Positions 45,017 to 54,188 of a stretch of DNA of 64,000 bases are shown here, one piece after another. Position 1 is the first letter of the stretch. Every line of letters begins with the position of its first letter. Below the pieces are notes generated by a model. That model was not told the origin of the DNA and did no database searches. It saw only the letters and a program-made list of their open reading frames with translations. The position numbers and the translations under genes are program-made. This DNA comes from Raoultibacter phocaeensis (GTDB lineage Bacteria > Actinomycetota > Coriobacteriia > Coriobacteriales > Eggerthellaceae), in NCBI RefSeq assembly GCF_901411515.1, contig NZ_CABDUX010000001.1:496001-560000 (forward strand), given 5' to 3'.

Positions 45017-47598
45017 TTATTCGATCAGCCCCAGCTCGCGGGCTTTCAGCACAGCATCCATCGCATTGGTAACCCCGAGCTTGCGGTACGCAAGCGACGT
45101 ATGGCTCTTGATCGTGGGAATGGGAGACCCGTTTCCTCGGCGATCTCGGCGTTGCGCAGACCCCGCGCGAGCAGTTCGAGCATGAGCTTCTGCTGGCGCG
45201 AAAGCTTCACCGGCTTGTCGCTCGTGCCAAGGTTCACAGCAACGCCGCCAAAGCGCTTCGCCCGATCATGGGAGGCAAGCAGCGCCTCCTGCACGTATGC
45301 ACGGTCGAGCGCGCCATCGTAGTCGGCTCGCGCAATGCGGTCGGCCACGCTCTTGAGCACGGGTTCTATCGACGCGCCCTCGTCGGCGATCACGCGGTAA
45401 AACCCGTAGGGCGCAAGCGTTTCGAGGGCTTCGGTAAGTGCAGAAACCGCCTCGTCTTTGCGCTTGCACGCCCACAGAAGCGACGCTTTGAGCGTAGCGG
45501 CTTCCGCAACATCGAGCGGGCGGACGAATCCGCGGCCGAACTCCAAAAGCGCATCGAGCAGCTTTTCGGCCTTCTCGGTTCGCTTGAGCACGATGAGAGA
45601 GCGCACTGTTGTGAAATGCTGAAACACACGGACGAGCTCGATGCGGTCCGCCTCGGTGACGAAGTACTCCTCGAGCCACGCGCGCGCCGTGCGCACATCG
45701 CCATCGAACAGTGCGAGTTTCGCCTTATACGCAAGCAGGTTGTGCTGGAATTGCGAGGCTTCGCGTTCGACGTATGCTTCGAGGCCGGCAAGCGCGGCAG
45801 CGGCCTCGTCGGCGCGGTTCATCTGCCAAAGCGCCGCATGGCGCATGATACCGATGCAGATGCGACCGTCCTCTTTGTTCTCGGGAACAAGCGCACGTCG
45901 GGCGTCCTCAATGCCCGCAAGCGCCTCGCACAGGCGGTTGCGTTCGTAGGCAAAGCACGCCGGAATGAGCGGGTATACGTAGCACCACTCCGTGCCGAGC
46001 AGCGGCCCGAACGTCTTTCCCAGTAGATCCATCCCGTCTTCTTCGAGAGCAATGGCCGAATAATCGACGTTGCTGCGATGCGGATATGGAAGGTTCTGCG
46101 TAAACGATGCCAAGGTGGTTGCCAAACCCCTCGGCGTGAAGCGCTTGATGAGGCGTGAGAACTCCGAGAACTTCTTCGCCTTTTCGATGATGGTCGTACG
46201 ATGATCAATACTGTGCGAAAGCGTGGCCGATTCGATAAACCGCGAATCGAAGGCCGCGATGCGCGGTAGGGCGCGGTACAGCTCGTCGAGATGGTGCTCG
46301 AACCGCTCGCGCCGACCGGTCAGATAGTCGTACCACAACGCGAGGATGTGCAGCGGGGGGCAGTCTCGATACGCCCGTTCGGGAAGCTCATCGAGAGCGA
46401 GCGTACCCATGAAATCGGCGCTGTCGGCAACCGAGCCGGTATCGTTTTCGTACAGATATAGAAGCAGGTACGTGTCCATACCGCGAAAATCGCCGCTTTC
46501 GAGCCAGAACCTGAGCGCTTGGGTGTAATCGAGCTTGGCACGAAAGTATTCGGCAGCGCGTTTGCAGAGAGCCGAACGGTCGATGCCGTCCTCGGATGCC
46601 TTCTCGCGCAAAAAGTCACGAAACAGGTGATGGTATTGGTACGTTTCGCCGTGAATCCGCGAGAGGAACGTATTGGTACGGGCAAGCTCGTCCATCACCT
46701 CGGCCGCATCAAAGCGCCCTGACAGCAACTCGGCCAGTTCGAAATCGAATCGATCAGCCACGCTCGTGGCCATGCAGAACGCACGCAGATCGTCCGGCCA
46801 TGTGCTCCATACCTGCTCCTCGAAGAAGCTCGCAAACAGCTGGTTGCTGCTGCCCCGTGTAACCGTATCCGATTTCGCAAGGGCCGCTACGCCGATCGCC
46901 CATCCGTCGGTTGCCGCGTGCACAAGGCGCGTTTCGTCCGGCGTAAGAAAACGCCCGAGCGAATCGAAGTACGAGCGGATCTCGTCGACCGTAAACCGAA
47001 GATCCACCGCATCGACGAGCGCCGGCGTTCCGACCGCACCAAACGATTCCCATTCTTCGGGAAGACCGGCTCGCGAGAGCAGCAGCACGGTAAACGCACC
47101 CGGCAGTCGCTTGAGCACGGCGGGAAGCGACTTTACGATTTCGCGATTCTCTATCAAATGCAAATCGTCGAGCACGAGCACGTAGCGTTTGTCGAGCGGC
47201 AACATTTCGGCAACGAGGCTCACCGTATGCTCGACGGGCGAATGGGTAAATGCAGGGTTCTCAAGTACCGAGCGCATGGCTTCGTTTCCAGGCTGTACCG
47301 AATACAACCCTGTTGCAAGCTGCTTGTAGAACACCGAGGGGACATCGTCGTACCGGTCGAGACCGATCCACACCGTAAGCTGCTTGGCTTTGCGCAGCCA
47401 CAAAAGCGCTGAAACCGTTTTACCGCTGCCTGCAGGAGCGCTCACGTACACGAAGCGCTTACGAGCGGCGCGATCGAGAACGTCCACCACGCGAAGCCGG
47501 GGCGCGTACACATCGGGAAGCGTTGCTGGAGCGAATTTGCCGCTGAGGAGCAGATCGGCTTGGTCGATCGGCTCCCCGCTTACAACCCTATCAGTCAT
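45017..47598 (-). pseudogene. MalT-like LuxR regulator with frameshifted HTH
   Basis: This large STAND-type regulator has a P-loop (SAPAGSGKTVSALLWLRK, about residues 52-70), an NTPase region, a helical-repeat sensor region and a C-terminal LuxR HTH. The HTH starts normally (LSRQQKLMLELLARGLRNAE, IAEETGL) but the next codons read PFPRSRAIRR and stop at 45046. In the next frame the expected end appears: IKSHTSLAYRKLGVTNAMDA then VLKARELGLIE, stopping at 45017. Comparison with the paralogue at 62318 (ETGLSMPTVKSHIQAAYRKL) points to a one-base deletion near 45122-45126. The unframeshifted protein would have about 860 residues. Start ATG 47598 is favoured over 47604, because GAGAGG lies six bases upstream. 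It is divergent from the surface gene at 47798. Confidence 0.85.
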
Positions 47599-47797
47599 AC
47601 CCATCCTCTCACCTGTTTCTCAAAAGTATAGCGAAAACCTCATACCGTATGATGTTTTTGCTGCAACCTTTTGTCTAATATGTTACTTAGATTTCGGGCA
47701 AGACCCGGCCTGCGCACGAGACCCTGCACCACGCAGGCCGAGGCACACCCGAAGCGCCATGCCGCTCAGCCAAACCAGCACACGGGGAGTTTCGCGT

Positions 47798-50700
47798 ATG
47801 AACCACAACCAGGAAAAGCACCTGTCAGGAGAAAACAACGAGCGCCCAGCGCTATCGCGACGCTCTTTCGTAGCGGGAGCGGGCGCCATGGCGCTGTTCG
47901 GCACGCTCGGCCTCGATCCGATGATCCCAAGCGCCTACGCCGACGACCTCGAACCGGATACGACATCCGCATCGCCGACCGATGCCTCGGCCGCAACGCA
48001 GTCGCAGGCGAACGCGCAGAATTATTTCTCCGATCCGGCTTCCTACAAGGACTTCAAGCTCGACGTGCAAAACGTGCCCGCCGACTTCAACGACGACACA
48101 TCGAGCGATCCCCTCGCGGGCTTCACGACGCTCGACCCGCAGAACCTCTACGTAGGCTACGTGAACCGAACCGACTACGACAAGGGGAAAGCCTACGTCG
48201 CGGACAGCATCGAGGCGCTTGCCGCATCCTCGATGAAGCTCGACAGCATGGCGCGCAAAACCCTCGGAGCAACATCCCTCGACACCAACTGGAAGGATTA
48301 CCAGTATCACGCGAACAACGCGTGCACGCTCACGCATGCCGGAGAGCAGCTCATCGTCTCGAACACCATCTACACGGGCTCCTATCAGTCGGGCCACGGC
48401 AAAGATCGGGAAAGCGGGCAGGACATCCAGCTGCAGCGCTTCGCGAACGGACAGGTCCAAACGCTGGCCCGCGTCCGCCATGGCCTTCCTGCCAAAAACG
48501 ACCCTCTTGTCATGGAGCATATCCAACAGGAGGGCTCGCTCGGGCTCTTGGCCATGGTCGGCGGCGATTTCGACGGCGACGGCAACCAGGAGCTTGCCAT
48601 CTACAACCCCTACCCCGCAGGTCCCCACATCGTCATCTACCGCTACGATTCCTCGAAGGGAGCACTCGTCAACGAGCAGGTTATCTACCTCGACAAAATC
48701 AATTCCAGCTTCGGCGGCGAATTCAGCGACTGGCGCATGCCCATCGTCCACCTGGCCACGTTCTCGCACGGCAGCTACGACGACCTCGTCGTCACCATGA
48801 GCCTGCCGCTCACCTACCAGAACGGCCTCGGGTTCCGCAGCACGCCTTCATTCATGGCCATCTACTCGAGAAAGACCAAGGCAACGCGGCCACAGCTCGA
48901 GCAGGTATACAACTACACCCCCGACTTCGGGTCGTATCGCATGCGGTTCGCCTCGACGCTGCAAACCGACCTCAACGGCAACGGCGAACCCGAGCTTATC
49001 CTTGCCGGCCACTATAACTCCTACAACAGCGGCGACCCGGTGGGCTGGATGGAATCAGATAAGAACCTCGTGCAGATGTTCACGTTCGACGCGGCGAAGA
49101 GCATCTACCAGTTCGTCTGGGACACCCCGAAGGAAGTGCCCGCGTTAAGCGACATCTACGTGCAGTACGAGATGTGCGAGCCCGCAGCGCTCGCCACGGG
49201 CAAGTTCCTGCGCTCCGAGGCCAACGATCTGCTCTTCTTGGAGGGGTATGTGTTCTCGCTCTCGTCCACCAACAAGAAGGGCGATTCGGAGGCCGCGCAC
49301 TTCAGGGACGGCAGCTTCACCTCGCTGTACCATATGAACCTGACGGGCTACCGAAACCACTTCATCACCAAAGCGGTATCCGGCAACTTCGCCAAAACGA
49401 ACATCGGCACCGAGCAGCTCATCGTGCAGAGCGGCGCTGTGGGGTCGAGCAACTTCACGGTCACCTACGACGTGCGCTGGGTGCTGGACCAAAACGGCAA
49501 GCTCGCAACCCAGGACACCGATCCCAGCTTCATCAGCAACGCGAAAACCGACGACAACGGCACGTTTCTGACCATCGCTGCCTGCGATATCAACAAGAAC
49601 AACGCCTTCAAGTTCGCGCTGAAATCAAAATCGTTCGGCTGGAGCGCGCCGCAGCCTCTCGCCGTCCTTGCCAGCGTGCCGTACTGGAGCGAGCTCTCCG
49701 ACGAGAGGCTCGGCGACGAGAAGACGAGCATCGGAACCACCAGCTTCGGCATCTCGTCATCCGAATCGGCCGGCACCGAGGGCAGATGGGGCCTGGGCGG
49801 CGGGTTCAACGTGTCCGCCGAGCTGCTTTTGGGCGTCGGGCTCGTCGGAAACGAAGGGTTGCTCGGCGGCGGCTTCGACTTCGGCGCGATGTTCAACTAT
49901 GCGGGCAGCTACTACCGCGAGCGCAACGTCGAACGTTCGCTCACCTACGAGGAATACGCGGGCAGAACCATGGTCGTCACGTCGGCGGTGCCGGTTGTCG
50001 TCTACGAGTACGACGTGTACGTGCCCGAGTTCACGGTCACGCAGCAGTACCTCGACGAGTACAACAAGCGCGCGGAGCCCGGCAAGCAATGGGGACAGGA
50101 AAAGGTGGGCACCAAAGCAGGTAACACCCATGTGGCCTACAAGATCGACAACACCTACGATGCTGCCCTCGGGCTCATGACGCTCGACGGCTACAACAAA
50201 GCAGCGCAGAGCGTGGGGTCTGCGGACGTGCCGACCATCGACATGGCCAACGTGCTGGCGCACACGCAGGGCGATCCCACCACCTACCCCACCCAAACGA
50301 GCCAGATCGCAAACGTGCACAACAACGCCATGATCTCAAACGCCAACGCCATACCGGTTACCGCCGACGGGGGTTCGGGAACGTCGGTAAGCATAACCGT
50401 AACCGACACGACCCAGTTCACCAACGGGTTCGACATAACCGTAAGCGGAGGCCTGTCCCTGAACGTGCATGCCGAAGCGTCGCTCGGCGCCGCCATATCG
50501 GTTTCCGGACAGGCAGGGGTGAAGGGCGAGCTGTCGGGCGGCGCCAGCTGGGTGTCCTCGCAGACGAAGGGCGCGCAGTTCTCCACCTCGCTGCCTTCGC
50601 TGCACCCCCTTCCCTACTTGGCGAACAAGGGCAACGAATACTCGTACAGCGTTCGCCTAGCCGTATGGCAGACCGACGCCGTGGCGAAGAACCCTCTGGT

Positions 50701-52009
50701 CATCGGCTATGCCGTCGAAGGAACCGGAGCGGCAACCGCGCCGAAGAGCCTTCCGCGCTATCCTTTGGCGTACAGCGCGGACGAGACCAGTATCATCTGG
50801 GCCTGGAGCAACGACACCACCCGCCCCGCGGGAGCGTACGGCGTGGCGCTGCCCACGGGCACCGGCGGCTGGACGGTGCCCGCCGGCAACGTGATGGGCG
50901 TCGATGCGAGCAGGTTCTGGATCGAAGACGGCCTCACCGCAGGCGACACCCGGCAGGTGCGGTTCCAGTCCTACGACAGCATGGGCCAGAACAATCCGAG
51001 CGCGCTTGGCCCGGCGATCGTCGGCACCACGATAGGCAGCGACGCGCCCGCCATCGACGAGCAGCCGAAAAACGTGAGCATAGTGCTCGGGGAGAGCAGC
51101 GCCGCGTTTTCCGTGCGCGCTCACTCCCAGCGCGGCGAGACCCTGGGCTATCAGTGGTTCTACCTCGACACAAGCAGCAGCACCGCCTATGCGGAATGGA
51201 AGCCCGTCGTAGGGGCGACGGGACCCGACTATGTCATCGACGAAGGCGACGCCCTATGGACCGGAGGGCTCTTTTGCGTGGACGTGATGGACCGGACGAC
51301 CAACGGGAACGGCGTGGTGCCGACGGTGCGCTCGCAACCGGCGCGGCTGTCGATAAACGCAGCTACGGCACCGCTCAAGACGGCGCCGACCCTCGACCTC
51401 GACCTGGTCCGCGCGGACGGCAGCAAAGTCACGAAGCATCGCGACGAATTCTTCACCGCATTCGGGGACGAGTTCGACATGATCTTCACCGTGAAGGACG
51501 AGAACGGCCAGCCCTGCGAGGGCACGATCGCCCTGACCGTGTACACCTACAAAAACGATGTCAGCTCATCCGGCACCCAAACGACGCTCTTGCTCGTGAA
51601 CGGCGAGCATAGCTATTCGGGCATCGACCCCGCGCACAACCCGAATTATTGGCCCCCTATCCCGGGGGGTGATCCGGGGAGCGACGGCCCGCGCGTGTTC
51701 CAAATCGAGGCACGGTTCTCACCGAATAGTCCCACCACGGACACCGTGCTGCCCATCAACGAGTACTTCATCCTCAACTACGGCACCGTCAACATCGAGC
51801 GCGTGGCGCACTTCCTCACCTGCAACACCGAGGGCCTTTTGCCCAGCGGATCAACCTACGCCCTCACGAAGCACATGCCCCTGCCCAACATCGCCCCCGC
51901 GATGGTGAGCGCGCAGTTCGACGGCTGGTTCACCGACACGGATTTGGCGAACCCCCTCTCGCCCCCGTTCGCGTCCGGCCCCGGGCAGACGACGCTGTAC
52001 AGCGCCTAG
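47798..52009 (+). CDS. Giant Tat-exported surface protein, truncated by an in-frame TAG
   Basis: The 1403-residue product begins with a twin-arginine signal (LSRRSFVAGAGAMALFG, cleavage after AYA). It contains FG-GAP/calcium-loop-like repeats (GGDFDGDGNQELAIYNPYPA near residue 258, and LNGNGEPELI near 395), an aromatic-rich middle, an Ig-like domain (DEQPKNVSIVLGESSAAFSV, about residues 1085-1180) and the start of an InlB-type repeat. The frame then meets TAG at 52007 within LYSA-stop, where the family pattern (LYAKW-like) predicts Trp. The same frame continues downstream. The upstream frame extension to 47384 is a shadow of the regulator; I chose the ATG at 47798. The product as read lacks a wall anchor and would be secreted. 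Confidence 0.85.
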   Translation: MNHNQEKHLSGENNERPALSRRSFVAGAGAMALFGTLGLDPMIPSAYADDLEPDTTSASPTDASAATQSQANAQNYFSDPASYKDFKLDVQNVPADFNDDTSSDPLAGFTTLDPQNLYVGYVNRTDYDKGKAYVADSIEALAASSMKLDSMARKTLGATSLDTNWKDYQYHANNACTLTHAGEQLIVSNTIYTGSYQSGHGKDRESGQDIQLQRFANGQVQTLARVRHGLPAKNDPLVMEHIQQEGSLGLLAMVGGDFDGDGNQELAIYNPYPAGPHIVIYRYDSSKGALVNEQVIYLDKINSSFGGEFSDWRMPIVHLATFSHGSYDDLVVTMSLPLTYQNGLGFRSTPSFMAIYSRKTKATRPQLEQVYNYTPDFGSYRMRFASTLQTDLNGNGEPELILAGHYNSYNSGDPVGWMESDKNLVQMFTFDAAKSIYQFVWDTPKEVPALSDIYVQYEMCEPAALATGKFLRSEANDLLFLEGYVFSLSSTNKKGDSEAAHFRDGSFTSLYHMNLTGYRNHFITKAVSGNFAKTNIGTEQLIVQSGAVGSSNFTVTYDVRWVLDQNGKLATQDTDPSFISNAKTDDNGTFLTIAACDINKNNAFKFALKSKSFGWSAPQPLAVLASVPYWSELSDERLGDEKTSIGTTSFGISSSESAGTEGRWGLGGGFNVSAELLLGVGLVGNEGLLGGGFDFGAMFNYAGSYYRERNVERSLTYEEYAGRTMVVTSAVPVVVYEYDVYVPEFTVTQQYLDEYNKRAEPGKQWGQEKVGTKAGNTHVAYKIDNTYDAALGLMTLDGYNKAAQSVGSADVPTIDMANVLAHTQGDPTTYPTQTSQIANVHNNAMISNANAIPVTADGGSGTSVSITVTDTTQFTNGFDITVSGGLSLNVHAEASLGAAISVSGQAGVKGELSGGASWVSSQTKGAQFSTSLPSLHPLPYLANKGNEYSYSVRLAVWQTDAVAKNPLVIGYAVEGTGAATAPKSLPRYPLAYSADETSIIWAWSNDTTRPAGAYGVALPTGTGGWTVPAGNVMGVDASRFWIEDGLTAGDTRQVRFQSYDSMGQNNPSALGPAIVGTTIGSDAPAIDEQPKNVSIVLGESSAAFSVRAHSQRGETLGYQWFYLDTSSSTAYAEWKPVVGATGPDYVIDEGDALWTGGLFCVDVMDRTTNGNGVVPTVRSQPARLSINAATAPLKTAPTLDLDLVRADGSKVTKHRDEFFTAFGDEFDMIFTVKDENGQPCEGTIALTVYTYKNDVSSSGTQTTLLLVNGEHSYSGIDPAHNPNYWPPIPGGDPGSDGPRVFQIEARFSPNSPTTDTVLPINEYFILNYGTVNIERVAHFLTCNTEGLLPSGSTYALTKHMPLPNIAPAMVSAQFDGWFTDTDLANPLSPPFASGPGQTTLYSA

Positions 52010-52633
52010 TCGCAGGATGAGTACGCCGTCTCCTACGAGTTGGACGGCGGCACGAACAGCGCCGACAACCCTGCAACGCTCATGAACGGCAGCACGACCG
52101 TCACCTTGCGCGAGCCCTCGAAGACGGGCTATGCGTTCGAGGGCTGGCATGCCGACAGCTCGCTCTCGAAGCCCGTCACGGCCATCCCCCGCGGCGCGAC
52201 GGACGACATAAGCCTGTACGCGAAATGGAGACTCATCGAGTATCCCCTGTTCTACTTCGCCGGCATCGGCAAGAACCCCGATGGCAACCCGAGCTCCTAC
52301 ACGGTGCTCGACGACGATCTGGCTATCGCGCCGCCTCTATTCGACGGTACCGCTGCGGGTACGAGCGCCTGGTACGCCGACCCGTTCTTCACGCAGAAGG
52401 CCGCAACCGTCATACCGGCGGGGAGCACCGGCGACGAGGTATTCTACGCCTACGGGGGAGAATCCAGCGGATCCGGCACCGGGCCGAGCCCTTCCGTCCT
52501 CGCCAAGACCGGCGACGGCCTCGCGGGATCCCTTTACGTTGCCGCCCTCGGCGTTTTCGCGTTCGGCTGCACGGTAAGCATCGCCGCCGTTCAGGAATAC
52601 CGCCGGTGCAGGAAGAAATCGACCGGTCAGTAA
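52010..52633 (+). pseudogene. C-terminal part of the giant surface protein, downstream of the amber stop
   Basis: In the same frame as the preceding gene the sequence continues SQDEYAVSYELDGGTNSADN, two further InlB-type repeats (TGYAFEGWHADSSLSKPVTA), a Gly/Ser spacer and the sorting signal LAKTGD with a hydrophobic helix and a basic tail (RRCRKKSTGQ). There is no ribosome site or suitable start just after the TAG (first internal starts are TTG 52040 and later), so it is probably not independently expressed. Readthrough or reversion would yield a wall-anchored protein of about 1611 residues. Confidence 0.82.
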
Positions 52634-52692
52634 ACGGTGACCAGCAAGCGCCCGGCTCAGCCATCGAAAGCGGGGCCGGGCGCTTTCGGCCG

Positions 52693-53028
52693 CTATCGGC
52701 TTGGAGGTGCCTTGCTCTTTTTACGATGCCTCACCTGAGCGGCAGCGACGAGCGCGATGGCGGACAAGGCAGCCAAGGCAAAAGCGACGGCGGGCAGAAG
52801 GTCGCCTGTGGGGATGAGCGGCGCGTCGCCGTCGGGCGCGTCGGGGGCGTTGCCGTCGGGGGCGTCGGGTGCGGCCTCCACCACGCGGGCCGTCACCTCG
52901 GTCGTGCCCACCTCCCCGCCGTGCGCGGCGCCCGGCGCGAGCGCGGCCGTCCCAAAGCACAGGCAGAGCGCGGCCGCCGCAGCGGACGCGACCATGAGAC
53001 GCTTCGCTTTCCCGACTGCGCCGCGCAC
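52693..53028 (-). CDS. Small LIPTGD-anchored surface protein
   Basis: The 111-aa product is little more than a signal peptide (residues about 1-37), a short TTEVTARVVEAAPDAPDG segment with a Pro/Asp-repeat spacer, and a sorting signal: LIPTGD at residues 71-76, a hydrophobic helix and RHRKKSKAPPSR. The TTEVTARV segment resembles KTDVTATV near the start of the neighbouring 53032 protein. The start is a GTG four bases after the upstream stop without a clear ribosome site, so translation is probably coupled. It may be a minor wall component or a vestige. It is the last gene of the four-gene operon. Confidence 0.72.
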   Translation of the reverse strand: MRGAVGKAKRLMVASAAAAALCLCFGTAALAPGAAHGGEVGTTEVTARVVEAAPDAPDGNAPDAPDGDAPLIPTGDLLPAVAFALAALSAIALVAAAQVRHRKKSKAPPSR

Positions 53029-53031
53029 GGG

Positions 53032-53613
53032 CTACGAGGTCACGAGCTGGGCGTAGAACGTGAGCGTGCCCGTGTAGGCGTCGTTGTACGACTCGTCCTT
53101 CTCGAAGAGCTGCGCCTTGTCAAGCACGGCGTCGTAGCTGATCGTGGTCACCATGGAAGCGGCGAACAGCTGGTAGCCGCCGGGAATCACGTAGTCGTTC
53201 GCCTTGATGGAAGCTCCCGAATGCTCGATGTCGTACTCCAGCACGTTCGCCGGCGTGCGGGAGGCCGCCAGCATGAACGTCTGTCGATTGGCCGTGTCGT
53301 GCACGCGCACGGCAACCTTCTGGGCGCCCAGGTTGCTCACCGCGGTCACCCCCACGTTGAAGGAGACGGATACCTCTTCGGGTTGATTGCTCGTGGGCTT
53401 GGCGAACGTGCCGAAATCGATCTTCGCTGGGATCTCCACCGTGTAGCTGGGCGCATTCGGATCCTCCACCGTGGCGGTGACGTCCGTCTTGCCCGTCTTC
53501 TCGTCCTGGTTGATGGCGTGGGCCGCCGCTGGCAGGGCCAAGGCAGCCGCCAGCAGCAGCGCCATGCCCAAGTAGCCGCACCGCTTCGCCCTATGGTGCA
53601 TGCAGGTTTTCAT
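53032..53613 (-). CDS. Secreted beta-sandwich surface protein
   Basis: The 193-aa product has a Sec signal peptide (LGMALLLAAALALPAAAHA) and a mature domain starting TGKTDVTATVEDPNAP, then SYTVEIPAKIDFGTFAKPTS and a run of beta strands ending YTGTLTFYAQLVTS. The TVT...YTVxIPAxIDFG pattern recurs in firmicute and actinobacterial surface proteins of pilin-like or WxL-like beta-sandwich fold. It has no membrane anchor or sorting signal, so it may be held by a partner. I chose the ATG at 53613 (GGAAGG six bases upstream); the ATG at 53619 overlaps the preceding stop (ATGA). Confidence 0.75.
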   Translation of the reverse strand: MKTCMHHRAKRCGYLGMALLLAAALALPAAAHAINQDEKTGKTDVTATVEDPNAPSYTVEIPAKIDFGTFAKPTSNQPEEVSVSFNVGVTAVSNLGAQKVAVRVHDTANRQTFMLAASRTPANVLEYDIEHSGASIKANDYVIPGGYQLFAASMVTTISYDAVLDKAQLFEKDESYNDAYTGTLTFYAQLVTS

Positions 53614-53615
53614 CC

Positions 53616-54188
53616 TCATCCTTCCGTCGTCATGTGCAGGGTGAAGCTCGACACCGCGCCGTTGAGCGGCGAGCCGTCATCGAGGGAGAAGCATTCGTAG
53701 GCGATTTCCGCCGGGTACTCCCCCGCCTCGAGGCCGACGGCCAGCTCGATCTCGGCCAAGCCCTCCCCCGGCGCGAGGGAGGGCGAGCGGTACAGCTCCG
53801 TGCCGTCCTCCAGGCGCAGCGTGATCACGAAGGAGCACTCGTTGCTCGGCGGATTGCCCATGTCCACGCGCTGGGCCGTCTCGCCGGCGCGCATGGTCAT
53901 GGACTCGTAGCCCGGGATGGAGATGCCCTGCTCCACGCCGCCGGCACTCGGCACCGCCGCGTCCCACCCCGTCACCGTGGCGGATGCGCCCTGCGAGGCC
54001 GGCTGGGCACCCCCACCCAGCAGGACGAACGCCGCCACGCCTGCCGCCAGCGCCGCCACCAGGATAAGCACCGCAATGGCGACGGTTGTGCCGCGCGGGC
54101 CGCCGCGCGAGGTCGGGGATACGCGCCGTTTGGGCGGCCGCGCACCTCGCGCCCCCTCGGCGACGGTCGCGGCGCGCGGCCTACTCAT
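53616..54188 (-). CDS. Membrane-anchored surface protein with extracytoplasmic beta domain
   Basis: The 190-aa product has an Arg-rich cytoplasmic start, one helix (about residues 35-57) and an outer domain of about 130 residues with the pattern ITLRLEDGTELYRSPSLAPG, AEIELAVGLEAGEYPAEIAY and VSSFTLHMTTEG. This resembles small beta-sandwich proteins found next to WxL-type or pilin-like genes. Function is unknown. Its ATG overlaps the stop of the giant 54181 gene by 8 bases, and its stop overlaps the next ATG, so the four genes are tightly coupled. Confidence 0.72.
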   Translation of the reverse strand: MSRPRAATVAEGARGARPPKRRVSPTSRGGPRGTTVAIAVLILVAALAAGVAAFVLLGGGAQPASQGASATVTGWDAAVPSAGGVEQGISIPGYESMTMRAGETAQRVDMGNPPSNECSFVITLRLEDGTELYRSPSLAPGEGLAEIELAVGLEAGEYPAEIAYECFSLDDGSPLNGAVSSFTLHMTTEG

